DNA of 64,000 nt from Pleodorina starrii (GCA_030267565.1 BRXU01000020.1:2497501-2561500); one strand, 5' to 3'; positions 46,569 to 59,089 are shown, counted from the stretch's first letter. Program-made: numbers and translations. Notes: generated from the sequence alone by a model not told the origin.

Positions 46569-47560
46569 GAAACCCGATCCATCACAGGCGTGGGACTGTG
46601 GGCCATATTGACGATCGAATTCCATGGTGGAAATGTATTGCGGCGCGGGTTGGGTGAGGGAAAGGTGGATGGGGTGCAGATGCAGGGTATGGGGAGAGAG
46701 GGAGGCCGAAAGGAGGGTCGCACCGGGCGGGCCTGGTGGGGAAAAGGAAATCAGATCCATCACAGGCGTGGGAAAGAGGGCCAGCTGGTCGGCGCGGGCG
46801 GGAACGAAGGAGGGAAGGGGGAGGGAGGTAGGTGTGTGGGTGTGGGTGTGGGTGTGTGTGGGTGGTGGTGGTGGGGGGGTGGGTGAGTTACGGGGGATTT
46901 CATCCCCGCGGGATAACCTGCTCCGCCGGAAAGAGAAACCAGATCCATCACAGGCGTGGGAAAGAGGGCCAGCTGGTCGCCGCGGGCGGGAGCGAAGGAG
47001 GGAAGGGGGAGGGAGGGAGGTGTGTGGGTGTGGGTGTGGGTGGGTGTGTGTGGGTGGTGGTAGGCGGGAGAGTGAGTTACGGGGGATTCCATTCCCGCGG
47101 GATAACCTGCTCCGCCGGAAAGGGAAACCAGATCCATCACAGGCGTGGGAAAGAGGGCCAGCTGGTCGCCGCGGGCGGGAGCGAAGGAGGGAAGGGGGAG
47201 GGAGGGAGGTGTGTGGGTGTGGGTGGGTGGGTGTGGGTGGGTAGGAGGTCCTCCCCCACGCTCCCCCCGGCCGTTCCGGATGGGAACCCGATTGCATTCC
47301 AGGCGTGGGACTGTGGGCCCAATTGCTGACAGAGTTCCTAAATGGATTTGTGTGTCGGCCGGACGCCAAGGGGTTAGCGCCCCATTACCCCAGGGTGTGG
47401 GTGTGTGGGTGGAAGGGTGGGTAGGAAGTTCTCCCCACGCTTCCCCCGGCCGTTCAGAAAAGGGAAACCTGATCCATCACAGCTGCGGGGCCCTGGGCCC
47501 TGTTGCTGACAGAATCCCTGGATGGATTTGTGTGTTGGCCGGACGCCAAGGGGTTAGCGC
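46569..47560 (-). repeat. Tandem repeats of about 183 bp, left arm
   Basis: GATCCATCACAGGCGTGGG recurs at about 46577, 46760, 46945 and 47129, with more diverged copies near 47290 and 47470. (GGGTGT)n-like runs separate the units. These are downstream of the recombinase-like gene and mirrored on the right arm at 59090-60007. Confidence 0.85.
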
Positions 47561-47796
47561 CCCATGACCCCAGGGTGGGTGTGTGGCTGTGTGTTTGGGT
47601 GGGTTGGAAAGGTGGGACCGGAAATCGTGCATCTCCATTATTGGTACAGTATTGGCAGACCTCCGCATTCGGACGTTGCCGCGCGCCCGCCCTCCTTGCC
47701 ATGTGTCTGGGCCCGGTCAGGGCCCCGGTGCATATGGACCACACGCCCCCATATCAGATGGCGGCGGCCGCGGCCACAGCACGGGATCCTCCGTCC

Positions 47797-50700
47797 TCAA
47801 TCAAACCACATGTCGTCCTCGTCATAGATCGTGGGGGCCTCATTCGATGTGCGCCCACGGTAGGGCCCCTCGTGAGGTGCCGAAACCCCCCGATGTTCTG
47901 CAGGCCTCACACCTCCGTGCCTGGCCGCTCCCTCACTGCTGTAATCCGACTCCTCTTCGCCGCCCATCCTTCCATTGGGCCCTGCCGTCAACCATCCAGA
48001 CGCCTGGAACCGCCTGCTGCCCCCATCTTCAGAATCAAATGCCTGCCTCCCTTCCATGCTCCCTCCTTGGAACTGGGAATCCCCATCACCGCCCTCCGAC
48101 TCTGACACGTCTTCCTCCCAGTCTGGGCCCCGGGCTACCTCAGCTTCATCATCCACAAAGGGGCACAGCCGTCGGCGCTTCGCCCACTGGAAACCGGATC
48201 CATCTACACCCATCCCAGCCTGTCCGCCTGCTTCCGCCGCCGGCTGGTACCGCCTGCTGCCGGATGCAAACACTGGCGATTCCACCCAGGGTTTGGTGGC
48301 CGCGGGGGTGCGAACAGTGCTGCGCCCGCCGGCGTTGGAAAAGCGCACAGGGGCGTCCACATTGGCGGGTGTCACGTTGGCGGGTGTCGTGATGCGTGGT
48401 GTGGCGGCGGCGATGGAATCAGCCCGGCTGAAGGTGGTGGGGAAGCCAGCGTAGGTGCCAGCTTTGGTGTCACCATCTCGGTGCCTACCAACCGCGACCC
48501 GGCCGTACTCCACACGTGGCGTCTCTAAAGCCCCCAGGCCCCGCGCCGATGCAGGGAACCCGTGCCGCCGGGCTGGCGGCACCTCCGACGGCGGCGTCCA
48601 ACCGTCCCGCCCATCGGCTCTTGCCCTCCAATTGCCCTCCCCCTGCCGCTGCATAGGTGGCCGCAGCGCGAATACACGGCCCCCTTCCTGCTCAACCGAT
48701 CCCGCGGACGGACCTGCCTCTTCCGCCAGCACACGTGGCGTCTCTAAAGCCCCCAGGCCCCGCGCCGATGCAGGGAACCCGTGCCGCCGGGCTGGCGGCA
48801 CCTCCGACGGCGGCGTCCAACCGTCCCGCCCATCGGCTCTTGCCCTCCAATTGCCCTCCCCCTGCCGCTGCATAGGTGGCCGCAGCGCGAATACACGCCC
48901 CCCTTCCTGCTCAACCGATCCCGCGGACGGACCTGCCTCTTCCGCCAGCACACGTGGCGTCTCTAAAGCCCCCAGGCCCCGCGCCGATGCAGGGAACCCG
49001 TGCCGCCGGGCTGGCGGCACCTCCGACGGCGGCGTCCAACCGTCCCGCCCATCGGCTCTTGCCCTCCAATTGCCCTCCCCCTGCCGCTGCATAGGTGGCC
49101 GCAGCGCGAATACACGCCCCCCTTCCTGCTCAACCGATCCCGCGGACGGACCTGCCTCTTCCGCCAGCACACGTGGCGTCTCTAAAGCCCCCAGGCCCCG
49201 CGCCGATGCAGGGAACCCGTGCCGCCGGGCTGGCGGCACCTCCGACGGCGGCGTCCAACCGTCCCGCCCATCGGCTCTTGCCCTCCAATTGCCCTCCCCC
49301 TGCCGCTGCATAGGTGGCCGCAGCGCGAATACACGCCCCCCTTCCTGCTCAACCGATCCCGCGGACGGACCTGCCTCTTCCGCCAGCACACGTGGCGTCT
49401 CTAAAGCCCCCAGGCCCCGCGCCGATGCAGGGAACCCGTGCCGCCGGGCTGGCGGCACCTCCGACGGCGGCGTCCAACCGTCCCGCCCATCGGCTCTTGC
49501 CCTCCAATTGCCCTCCCCCTGCCGCTGCATAGGTGGCCGCAGCGCGAATACACGCCCCCCTTCCTGCTCAACCGATCCCGCGGACGGACCTGCCTCTTCC
49601 GCCAGCACACGTGGCGTCTCTAAAGCCCCCAGGCCCCGCGCCGATGCAGGGAACCCGTGCCGCCGGGCTGGCGGCACCTCCGACGGCGGCGTCCAACCGT
49701 CCCGCCCATCGGCTCTTGCCCTCCAATTGCCCTCCCCCTGCCGCTGCATAGGTGGCCGCAGCGCGAATACACGCCCCCCTTCCTGCTCAACCGATCCCGC
49801 GGACGGACCTGCCTCTTCCGCCAGCATGTTATGTGCCGGGGGTTGAGGTGGCGGCGGCGGCGGCGGCGGCCGTGGCGGCGGCGGCTGTGGGTGCTCCTCA
49901 TTTGCTGGCGGCGGAGGTGGTGGCGGCGGAGGTGGTGGCGGCGGTGATGACGGCGGCGGCGCCGCCACAGTAGCGGCTGCCTCCTCAGCGGCCGCCACCC
50001 CTGCCGTCGCCCCCTCCGTCGCCACGTCCTCTGACGCCGGGGCCCCTACCTCCGCCGCGGCTGCAGCCGCCCTGGCTGCCGCAACGTGTGGTGCCGGCGG
50101 CTGTGATGGCGCCTCGTCCTCTGACAGCTGCTCGGACTGATCACGCCGTGCTGCCATGTTCTGAGCAGTGACGGGCGGCTCTGACGAAGGTGTGTCCGTT
50201 TGCTGCTGCCGCTGCTGGCGCCTCCAGGATGCGAGCCGTGAAATGGCTGCCTGGCCCAGCATGGTCTCACGGTCCCGAATGTAGTGGGTCTCCCACGTGC
50301 GGATGGAGTTGCCCATGATTCGGGCATCACCGGCCAGGGGGCCCTGCATTGCCGCAACCTCGCGAACCACATCACCCCACGCCGATGTGCTGTGGATGTG
50401 GCGAAATACGCGAGCTGGAAAGGGCGTCCAGGGTGCCCTGTACAGCCTCTGAATGCGGGTCCACGAGTTGCCCACGGTGATAGAGTTCTCGTCGTACGGA
50501 AAGCCGTTTGGTGATACGAACAGCGTCGGAGGCTGCTCTTCAGCAGTTGAGTAGTTGAGCAAGACAGGCCGTGCGTGGTCCAAATAGTTCTTTGTTGCCG
50601 CCGCAAGGGAGCGGGGCAAGGTGAAGACCGTTGCCGTTGGTGTGTACCGCTCCGTCTTGTGGTGAAAAAGCTCTACCGTAATGCTTTGTACAGCCCCGGC

Positions 50701-53565
50701 CTGCTGCGCCGATGAAGGTGTCGGCTGTCGGTGGGATGTAAGCCTCAGGCTGTTGCCACGGCAGCCAGTGCGCACACACTGCCGAGAAAGGCAGCAGGGC
50801 TCCCCGGGGACAGTAAGGGTGCGGATCACCCCAAGGCGAAGGGGCGGAATGTATAGGCCCGACAAGAAGGCCACAAGAAGGGCGTCGCCGGCAAGTCGTG
50901 CTGTATCATACCCCACAACGTCACCGATGCTCAGGTCCCGCTGTATCCTCTCCTCCGCACGCTGCAGCAGATCGGTTGAAAACGCGAGAAGTGTGCTCTT
51001 ACTGGGTAGGTCTGCCGGCATATCCTCCTCGCCGTCCACTGGTACCATCGGCTCCAACGTCTCCCGACCTTGTGCTGTCACGCCTGCGGCTGCTGCCTCT
51101 GCTGCTGCAGCTGCTGCGTCTGGCGCCGCTCTTGCTGGCGGCTGCATTCTGGACGGTGGCCCCGTTGGCGCGGCGGGTCCAATTGGGGAGGCTGGTGCAG
51201 CCTGCGCCATGTCGTCGTCACTGTCCGGTGGCGGCGGGGGTGCTGCTCGTGGGGGCGGCGCCCTGAGTGTTGGATGCCGCCGTAGCTGCTTCTGGATTCT
51301 GAGAAGCCAGGCAATCATATCGTCGCAGTGCCTGACGTTCGCCTGTGAGCAGGCAAGAGCGAGTCGGGTATGAGATGCATCGAGAACACCACACCGAGTT
51401 CGGGGTCCGTCACAAGGCCTACCCAGGTCCCCCCCCTTCCTAGCCCACCCTGGGTAACCTCCCCGCCCCGCCCCTCCCTTCACTTCCCTCCCCCCTCCCG
51501 CCCACAGCCCCATACCCCTCCCTGCTCCGCACCTCCCCCTCTTCCCTCCCCGGCATCTTCTTCCACCCCACCCTGCCCCTCCCGTCACTTCCCTTCCCCC
51601 TCCCGCCCAGCCCCAAACCCCTCCCTGCTCCGCGCCCCCCCTCTTCCCTCCCCGGCATCTTCTTCCACCCCAACCCGCCCCTCCCTTCACCTCCCTCCCC
51701 CCTCCCGCCCAGCCCCAAACCCCTCCCTGCTCCTCCCCTACCCCTCTTCCCTCCCCGGCATCTTCCTCCACCCCACCCCGCCCCTCCCTTCACCTCCCTC
51801 CCCCCTCCCGCACAGCCCCAAACCCTTCCCTGATCCTCCCCTCGCCCCCCTACCTGGGAAGCGTCGCTGTTGGCAGCAGAAGCGGAGTCCTGTAGGTACT
51901 TGACGACTTTAATTAGCCGGGTGGCCTCGGCAAGCATGTGATTGGTATCACATCGGTGCCGCATCAGGCCAAGGTACCGTGCCACCAGGGCCTGAGGGAT
52001 CATGGGCATGGACCAGGAATGATGAGGAAAACCCAATGACCAAGTAGTGCCCGAAAGCTCTGCAAGCCCCTCCCCCCCGCGCCCCCCGCCCTCCCCCCCC
52101 CGCGCCCCCCGCCCTCCCCCCCGCGCCCCCCACCCTCCCCCCCGCGCCCCCCACCCTCCCCCCCACGCCCCCCGCCCTCCCCCCCACGCCCCCCGCCCCC
52201 CCGCCCTCCCCCCCACGCCCCCCGCCCCTCCTCGCCTCATGCCTGAACAAATGCACGCCTATCCCGACCGCCACCCGCCCTGTGCCCCCTCCACCTTGAC
52301 CCCCATGCCTGACCAAGCAAACACCCTGCCTCACCCCCCTCCAACCAACTTGCCTGGTTGCTGAATAGGTGGAAGGAGAGTAAGGGCATCTCGATCATCT
52401 CGATCAGATACGCCACGCCGATAAACTTCGACACGGTGTTCTCGATTCCTCGATAGGTCGAGTCCACCACCCCAGACGAACCGCTGGTCCCAAAGTTGAA
52501 GGGCTGCTGGCACCACACCTTGAAGCTGTCCAACTGTGCCTTGAACGGCATGCTGTTGGGCAACGGCTTCATGAGCGCGAGGATGCCGAACTTGGCCTTT
52601 GGGGACAGTATGAACGATGGCAAGGTCTGCTCGGGGAATGTGGTGGGGAACCCCTGCTGGGTTGGGTAGTACCAGCTAGAAGTCCCGGTCGGTGGTGATA
52701 GGAGGCCAGGTGAAGGGCGCGGGGAGGGACGTGGGTTGGGGGGGCGCACGGCCGGCTCCACTTGGCTACGTGGCTGCGGATCCTGTCGTACCGAAGGTGG
52801 CCTGGGAGGATTCTGCCCAGGTGGCGGCAGTGGAGCATCCAGGCCAGCTGCTGGCTCGGCGACATTGTACGGCCGCCGCAGTGAACGAGGTGGTAAACGA
52901 GGTGGTGATAGGCGGCCAGGTGAAGGACGCGGCGGGGAGGGAGGTGGGTTGGGGGGGCGCACGGCCGGCTCCATGTGGCTACGCGGCTGTGGATCCTGCC
53001 GTACCGAAGGTGGCCTGGGAGGATTCTGCCCAGGTGGCGGCAGTGGAGCATCCAGGCCAGGGGGCTCCGCCACAGTGTACGGCCGCCGCAGTGAACGAGG
53101 CAGCCTGGACTCTGCTCTCGCAGCTGCCTCGAAGTGCTTGCCACTCATCTTATCCGGGGGGGCCAATAACGTTTTCTGTTGAAAACGTAGGCTCAAGATG
53201 CTCGTGGCAAGCTCACTGAAGCTGCTGTGGTAGAGCCGCAAAGCACGGCAGACTGCCGTACAGCTGGCTAGCGTGGCAGATGACGCCTTCGTGTGAAGGG
53301 CGCCGAGGTCCTTGAGCTGACCCAGAAGGATGGGGTCAGAAACGACGAACTGCCGCAGGCGTGGCAGACGCTTGAGGCAGTCGTGCAGGGACCGACTGGA
53401 AATGGCGGTCTGCACTTCCTGCAGGCGTCTCACTATCTGAGGTAGGACCAGCGCGTTCCGGCTCTGTGGATCCGCGGCGTCCTTGACAAGAGTAAGGACT
53501 AATGCGCCGGAAGGGAAGGGGGCGGGCAGCAGTAACGTCTCGTTCCAGGCCTGCCAACGGGTAAC
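47797..53565 (-). CDS. Tyrosine-recombinase-like protein, left copy, 5' truncated
   Basis: Three exons on the minus strand are 53565-52354, 51991-51854 and 51342-47797, in phase. The first intron starts with GC (CAG/GCAAGT), a GC-AG intron; the second is GT-AG. The first exon begins at a CCCTGCAG acceptor 50 bp from the palindrome centre. All upstream exons, including the start codon, are therefore missing. The protein (about 1631 aa visible) has a helical N-terminal region, proline-rich repeats, the recombinase core and then six copies of a 73-aa repeat (48511-49824). An acidic tail ends YDEDDMWFD. The catalytic pattern is described for the right copy. This copy differs from it by three extra 73-aa repeats and a few residues, for example VRFSNAGG here against VHFSNAGG on the right. 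Confidence 0.75.
48511..49824 (-). repeat. 219-bp coding minisatellite, six units
   Basis: Six nearly identical in-frame units (73 aa each, starting LAEEAGPSAGSVEQEGGRVF and ending ALETPRV). One unit carries a GGGGGCC variant where the others have GGGGGGC. The right arm has only three units. Confidence 0.97.
51430..51853. repeat. G/C-rich intronic repeats, left arm
   Basis: About four units of roughly 95-100 bp with CCTCCCTTCAC, CCCCTCCCGCCCA and CCCCGGCATCTTCTTCCACC. They fill the second intron of the recombinase-like gene. A second block of C-runs (CCCCCCGCGCCCCCC) fills the first intron at 52065-52225. Both are G-quadruplex-prone on the coding strand and mirrored at 55390-55800 and 55000-55165. 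Confidence 0.85.
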
Positions 53566-53615
53566 CTGCAGGGTGGGAACAGACACACGGTTTGGGGCGC
53601 GGGCACGGGGTTCAT

Positions 53616-53616
53616 T
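53616..53616. other. Palindrome centre
   Basis: The sequence GGGTTCAT-T-ATGAACCC is symmetric around a single T, so the two arms meet with a one-base spacer. The centre lies in what was an intron of the recombinase-like gene. Confidence 0.95.
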
Positions 53617-53666
53617 ATGAACCCCGTGCCCGCGCCCCAAACCGTGTGTCTGTTCCCACCCTGCAG

Positions 53667-56600
53667 GTTACCCGTTGGCAGGCCTGGAACGAGACGTTAC
53701 TGCTGCCCGCCCCCTTCCCTTCCGGCGCATTAGTCCTTACTCTTGTCAAGGACGCCGCGGATCCACAGAGCCGGAACGCGCTGGTCCTACCTCAGATAGT
53801 GAGACGCCTGCAGGAAGTGCAGACCGCCATTTCCAGTCGGTCCCTGCACGACTGCCTCAAGCGTCTGCCACGCCTGCGGCAGTTCGTCGTTTCTGACCCC
53901 ATCCTTCTGGGTCAGCTCAAGGACCTCGGCGCCCTTCACACGAAGGCGTCATCTGCCACGCTAGCCAGCTGTACGGCAGTCTGCCGTGCTTTGCGGCTCT
54001 ACCACAGCAGCTTCAGTGAGCTTGCCACGAGCATCTTGAGCCTACGTTTTCAACAGAAAACGTTATTGGCCCCCCCGGATAAGATGAGTGGCAAGCACTT
54101 CGAGGCAGCTGCGAGAGCAGAGTCCAGGCTGCCTCGTTCACTGCGGCGGCCGTACACTGTGGCGGAGCCCCCTGGCCTGGATGCTCCACTGCCGCCACCT
54201 GGGCAGAATCCTCCCAGGCCACCTTCGGTACGGCAGGATCCACAGCCGCGTAGCCACATGGAGCCGGCCGTGCGCCCCCCCAACCCACCTCCCTCCCCGC
54301 CGCGTCCTTCACCTGGCCGCCTATCACCACCTCGTTTACCACCTCGTTCACTGCGGCGGCCGTACAATGTCGCCGAGCCAGCAGCTGGCCTGGATGCTCC
54401 ACTGCCGCCACCTGGGCAGAATCCTCCCAGGCCACCTTCGGTACGACAGGATCCGCAGCCACGTAGCCAAGTGGAGCCGGCCGTGCGCCCCCCCAACCCA
54501 CGTCCCTCCCCGCGCCCTTCACCTGGCCTCCTATCACCACCGACCGGGACTTCTAGCTGGTACTACCCAACCCAGCAGGGGTTCCCCACCACATTCCCCG
54601 AGCAGACCTTGCCATCGTTCATACTGTCCCCAAAGGCCAAGTTCGGCATCCTCGCGCTCATGAAGCCGTTGCCCAACAGCATGCCGTTCAAGGCACAGTT
54701 GGACAGCTTCAAGGTGTGGTGCCAGCAGCCCTTCAACTTTGGGACCAGCGGTTCGTCTGGGGTGGTGGACTCGACCTATCGAGGAATCGAGAACACCGTG
54801 TCGAAGTTTATCGGCGTGGCGTATCTGATCGAGATGATCGAGATGCCCTTACTCTCCTTCCACCTATTCAGCAACCAGGCAAGTTGGTTGGAGGGGGGTG
54901 AGGCAGGGTGTTTGCTTGGTCAGGCATGGGGGTCAAGGTGGAGGGGGCACAGGGCGGGTGGCGGTCGGGATAGGCGTGCATTTGTTCAGGCATGAGGCGA
55001 GGAGGGGCGGGGGGCGTGGGGGGGAGGGCGGGGGGGCGGGGGGCGTGGGGGGGAGGGCGGGGGGCGTGGGGGGGAGGGGGGGGGGCGCGGGGGGGAGGGT
55101 GGGGGGCGCGGGGGGGAGGGCGGGGGGCGCGGGGGGGGGGAGGGCGGGGGGCGCGGGGGGGAGGGGCTTGCAGAGCTTTCGGGCACTACTTGGTCATTGG
55201 GTTTTCCTCATCATTCCTGGTCCATGCCCATGATCCCTCAGGCCCTGGTGGCACGGTACCTTGGCCTGATGCGGCACCGATGTGATACCAATCACATGCT
55301 TGCCGAGGCCACCCGGCTAATTAAAGTCGTCAAGTACCTACAGGACTCCGCTTCTGCTGCCAACAGCGACGCTTCCCAGGTAGGGGGGCGAGGGGAGGAT
55401 CAGGGAAGGGTTTGGGGCTGTGCGGGAGGGGGGAGGGAGGTGAAGGGAGGGGCGGGGTGGGGTGGACGAAGATGCCGGGGAGGGAAGAGGGGTAGGGGAG
55501 GAGCAGGGAGGGGTTTGGGGCTGGGCGGGAGGGGGGAGGGAGGTGAAGGGAGGGGCGGGTTGGGGTGGAAGAAGATGCCGGGGAGGGAAGAGGGGGGGCG
55601 CGGAGCAGGGAGGGGTTTGGGGCTGGGCGGGAGGGGGAAGGGAAGTGACGGGAGGGGCAGGGTGGGGTGGAAGAAGATGCCGGGGAGGGAAGAGGGGGAG
55701 GTGCGGAGCAGGGAGGGGTATGGGGCTGTGGGCGGGAGGGGGGAGGGAAGTGAAGGGAGGGGCGGGGCGGGGAGGTTACCCAGGGTGGGCTAGGAAGGGG
55801 GGGGACCTGGGTAGGCCTTGTGACGGACCCCGAACTCGGTGTGGTGTTCTCGATGCATCTCATACCCGACTCGCTCTTGCCTGCTCACAGGCGAACGTCA
55901 GGCACTGCGACGATATGATTGCCTGGCTTCTCAGAATCCAGAAGCAGCTACGGCGGCATCCAACACTCAGGGCGCCGCCCCCACGAGCAGCACCCCCGCC
56001 GCCACCGGACAGTGACGACGACATGGCGCAGGCTGCACCAGCCTCCCCAATTGGACCCGCCGCGCCAACGGGGCCACCGTCCAGAATGCAGCCGCCAGCA
56101 AGAGCGGCGCCAGACGCAGCAGCTGCAGCAGCAGAGGCAGCAGCCGCAGGCGTGACAGCACAAGGTCGGGAGACGTTGGAGCCGATGGTACCAGTGGACG
56201 GCGAGGAGGATATGCCGGCAGACCTACCCAGTAAGAGCACACTTCTCGCGTTTTCAACCGATCTGCTGCAGCGTGCGGAGGAGAGGATACAGCGGGACCT
56301 GAGCATCGGTGACGTTGTGGGGTATGATACAGCACGACTTGCCGGCGACGCCCTTCTTGTGGCCTTCTTGTCGGGCCTATACATTCCGCCCCTTCGCCTT
56401 GGGGTGATCCGCACCCTTACTGTCCCCGGGGAGCCCTGCTGCCTTTCTCGGCAGTGTGTGCGCACTGGCTGCCGTGGCAACAGCCTGAGGCTTACATCCC
56501 ACCGACAGCCGACACCTTCATCGGCGCAGCAGGCCGGGGCTGTACAAAGCATTACGGTAGAGCTTTTTCACCACAAGACGGAGCGGTACACACCAACGGC

Positions 56601-58779
56601 AACGGTCTTCACCTTGCCCCGCTCCCTTGCGGCGGCAACAAAGAACTATTTGGACCACGCACGGCCTGTCTTGCTCAACTACTCAACTGCTGAAGAGCAG
56701 CCTCCGACGCTGTTCGTATCACCAAACGGCTTTCCGTACGACGAGAACTCTATCACCGTGGGCAACTCGTGGACCCGCATTCAGAGGCTGTACAGGGCAC
56801 CCTGGACGCCCTTTCCAGCTCGCGTATTTCGCCACATCCACAGCACATCGGCGTGGGGTGATGTGGTTCGCGAGGTTGCGGCAATGCAGGGCCCCCTGGC
56901 CGGTGATGCCCGAATCATGGGCAACTCCATCCGCACGTGGGAGACCCACTACATTCGGGACCGTGAGACCATGCTGGGCCAGGCAGCCATTTCACGGCTC
57001 GCATCCTGGAGGCGCCAGCAGCGGCAGCAGCAAACGGACACACCTTCGTCAGAGCCGCCCGTCACTGCTCAGAACATGGCAGCACGGCGTGATCAGTCCG
57101 AGCAGCTGTCAGAGGACGAGGCGCCATCACAGCCGCCGGCACCACACGTTGCGGCAGCCAGGGCGGCTGCAGCCGCGGCGGAGGTAGGGGCCCCGGCGTC
57201 AGAGGACGTGGCGACGGAGGGGGCGACGGCAGGGGTGGCGGCCGCTGAGGAGGCAGCCGCTACTGTGGCGGCGCCGCCGCCGTCATCACCGCCGCCACCA
57301 CCTCCGCCGCCACCACCTCCGCCGCCAGCAAATGAGGAGCACCCACAGCCGCCGCCGCCACGGCCGCCGCCGCCGCCGCCGCCACCTCAACCCCCGGCAC
57401 ATAACATGCTGGCGGAAGAGGCAGGTCCGTCCGCGGGATCGGTTGAGCAGGAAGGGGGGCGTGTATTCGCGCTGCGGCCACCTATGCAGCGGCAGGGGGA
57501 GGGCAATTGGAGGGCAAGAGCCGATGGGCGGGACGGTTGGACGCCGCCGTCGGAGGTGCCGCCAGCCCGGCGGCACGGGTTCCCTGCATCGGCGCGGGGC
57601 CTGGGGGCTTTAGAGACGCCACGTGTGCTGGCGGAAGAGGCAGGTCCGTCCGCGGGATCGGTTGAGCAGGAAGGGGGGCGTGTATTCGCGCTGCGGCCAC
57701 CTATGCAGCGGCAGGGGGAGGGCAATTGGAGGGCAAGAGCCGATGGGCGGGACGGTTGGACGCCGCCGTCGGAGGTGCCGCCAGCCCGGCGGCACGGGTT
57801 CCCTGCATCGGCGCGGGGCCTGGGGGCTTTAGAGACGCCACGTGTGCTGGCGGAAGAGGCAGGTCCGTCCGCGGGATCGGTTGAGCAGGAAGGGGGCCGT
57901 GTATTCGCGCTGCGGCCACCTATGCAGCGGCAGGGGGAGGGCAATTGGAGGGCAAGAGCCGATGGGCGGGACGGTTGGACGCCGCCGTCGGAGGTGCCGC
58001 CAGCCCGGCGGCACGGGTTCCCTGCATCGGCGCGGGGCCTGGGGGCTTTAGAGACGCCACGTGTGGAGTACGGCCGGGTCGCGGTTGGTAGGCACCGAGA
58101 TGGTGACACCAAAGCTGGCACCTACGCTGGCTTCCCCACCACCTTCAGCCGGGCTGATTCCATCGCCGCCGCCACACCACGCATCACGACACCCGCCAAC
58201 GTGACACCCGCCAATGTGGACGCCCCTGTGCACTTTTCCAACGCCGGCGGGCGCAGCACTGTTCGCACCCCCGCGGCCACCAAACCCTGGGTGGAATCGC
58301 CAGTGTTTGCATCCGGCAGCAGGCGGTACCAGCCGGCGGCGGAAGCAGGCGGACAGGCTGGGATGGGTGTAGATGGATCCGGTTTCCAGTGGGCGAAGCG
58401 CCGACGGCTGTGCCCCTTTGTGGATGATGAAGCTGAGGTAGCCCGGGGCCCAGACTGGGAGGAAGACGTGTCAGAGTCGGAGGGCGGTGATGGGGATTCC
58501 CAGTTCCAAGGAGGGAGCATGGAAGGGAGGCAGGCATTTGATTCTGAAGATGGGGGCAGCAGGCGGTTCCAGGCGTCTGGATGGTTGACGGCAGGGCCCA
58601 ATGGAAGGATGGGCGGCGAAGAGGAGTCGGATTACAGCAGTGAGGGAGCGGCCAGGCACGGAGGTGTGAGGCCTGCAGAACATCGGGGGGTTTCGGCACC
58701 TCACGAGGGGCCCTACCGTGGGCGCACATCGAATGAGGCCCCCACGATCTATGACGAGGACGACATGTGGTTTGATTGA
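53667..58779 (+). CDS. Tyrosine-recombinase-like protein, right copy, 5' truncated
   Basis: Exons 53667-54878, 55242-55379 and 55891-58779 join in phase (about 1412 aa visible, N-terminus missing). Numbering from the first visible residue, YIPPLRLGVIRTL (614-626) gives the first catalytic Arg, R619. FHHKTERY (676-683) gives K679. PFPARVFRHIHSTSAWGD (757-774) gives the second Arg, R764, in an RHI.(S)T context. MGNSIRTWETHYIRDRE (793-809) gives the nucleophile Tyr804. This is the R-K-R-Y layout of tyrosine recombinases, closest in style to eukaryotic or large-virus types (Crypton, DIRS/Ngaro-like). The usual His of HxxR is Arg761, and the His of the GH motif is Asn795. Activity is therefore uncertain. 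No reverse transcriptase is present nearby. A proline-rich double repeat lies in exon 1 and three 73-aa repeats in exon 3. It is divergent to the left copy across the palindrome centre. Confidence 0.77.
57409..58065 (+). repeat. 219-bp coding minisatellite, three units
   Basis: The same 73-aa unit as at 48511-49824, but in three copies. The array is in frame with the recombinase-like protein. The variant unit adjacent to the downstream end is retained in both arms. Confidence 0.97.
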
Positions 58780-59089
58780 GGACGGAGGATCCCGTGCTGT
58801 GGCCGCGGCCGCCGCCATCTGATATGGGGGCGTGTGGTCCATATGCACCGGGGCCCTGACCGGGCCCAGACACATGGCAAGGAGGGCGGGCGCGCGGCAA
58901 CGTCCGAATGCGGAGGTCTGCCAATACTGTACCAATAATGGAGATGCACGATTTCCGGTCCCACCTTTCCAACCCACCCAAACACACAGCCACACACCCA
59001 CCCTGGGGTCATGGGGCGCTAACCCCTTGGCGTCCGGCCAACACACAAATCCATCCAGGGATTCTGTCAGCAACAGGGCCCAGGGCCCC
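58780..59089. other. 3' flank of right recombinase-like copy
   Basis: No coding region. It should hold the 3' UTR. Mirrored at 47487-47796 on the left arm. Confidence 0.5.

Larger units (their letters stand above)
46569..53615 (-). repeat. Left arm of giant palindrome
   Basis: The reverse complement of 53617-60007. Near the centre, position x pairs with 107232 minus x. The outer boundary is GAAACCC at 46569-46575, pairing with GGGTTTC at 60001-60007. Further left the related sequence continues (46440-46568) with no partner on the right. This arm is 656 bp longer, because of three extra 219-bp units and a one-base indel. A few substitutions separate the arms. Confidence 0.97.

Noticed and set aside
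48455..49846. A 463-codon frame opposite the recombinase-like gene (repeated GVSKAPRPRADAG)
   Set aside because: It is the antisense shadow of the 219-bp in-frame repeat of the sense gene, where lack of stops is due to GC content and repetition.
53592..53666. Start codon of the recombinase-like gene inside the palindrome centre
   Set aside because: The frame is open across the centre but has no ATG there. The region 5' of 53667 ends in a good splice acceptor and is symmetric palindrome sequence.
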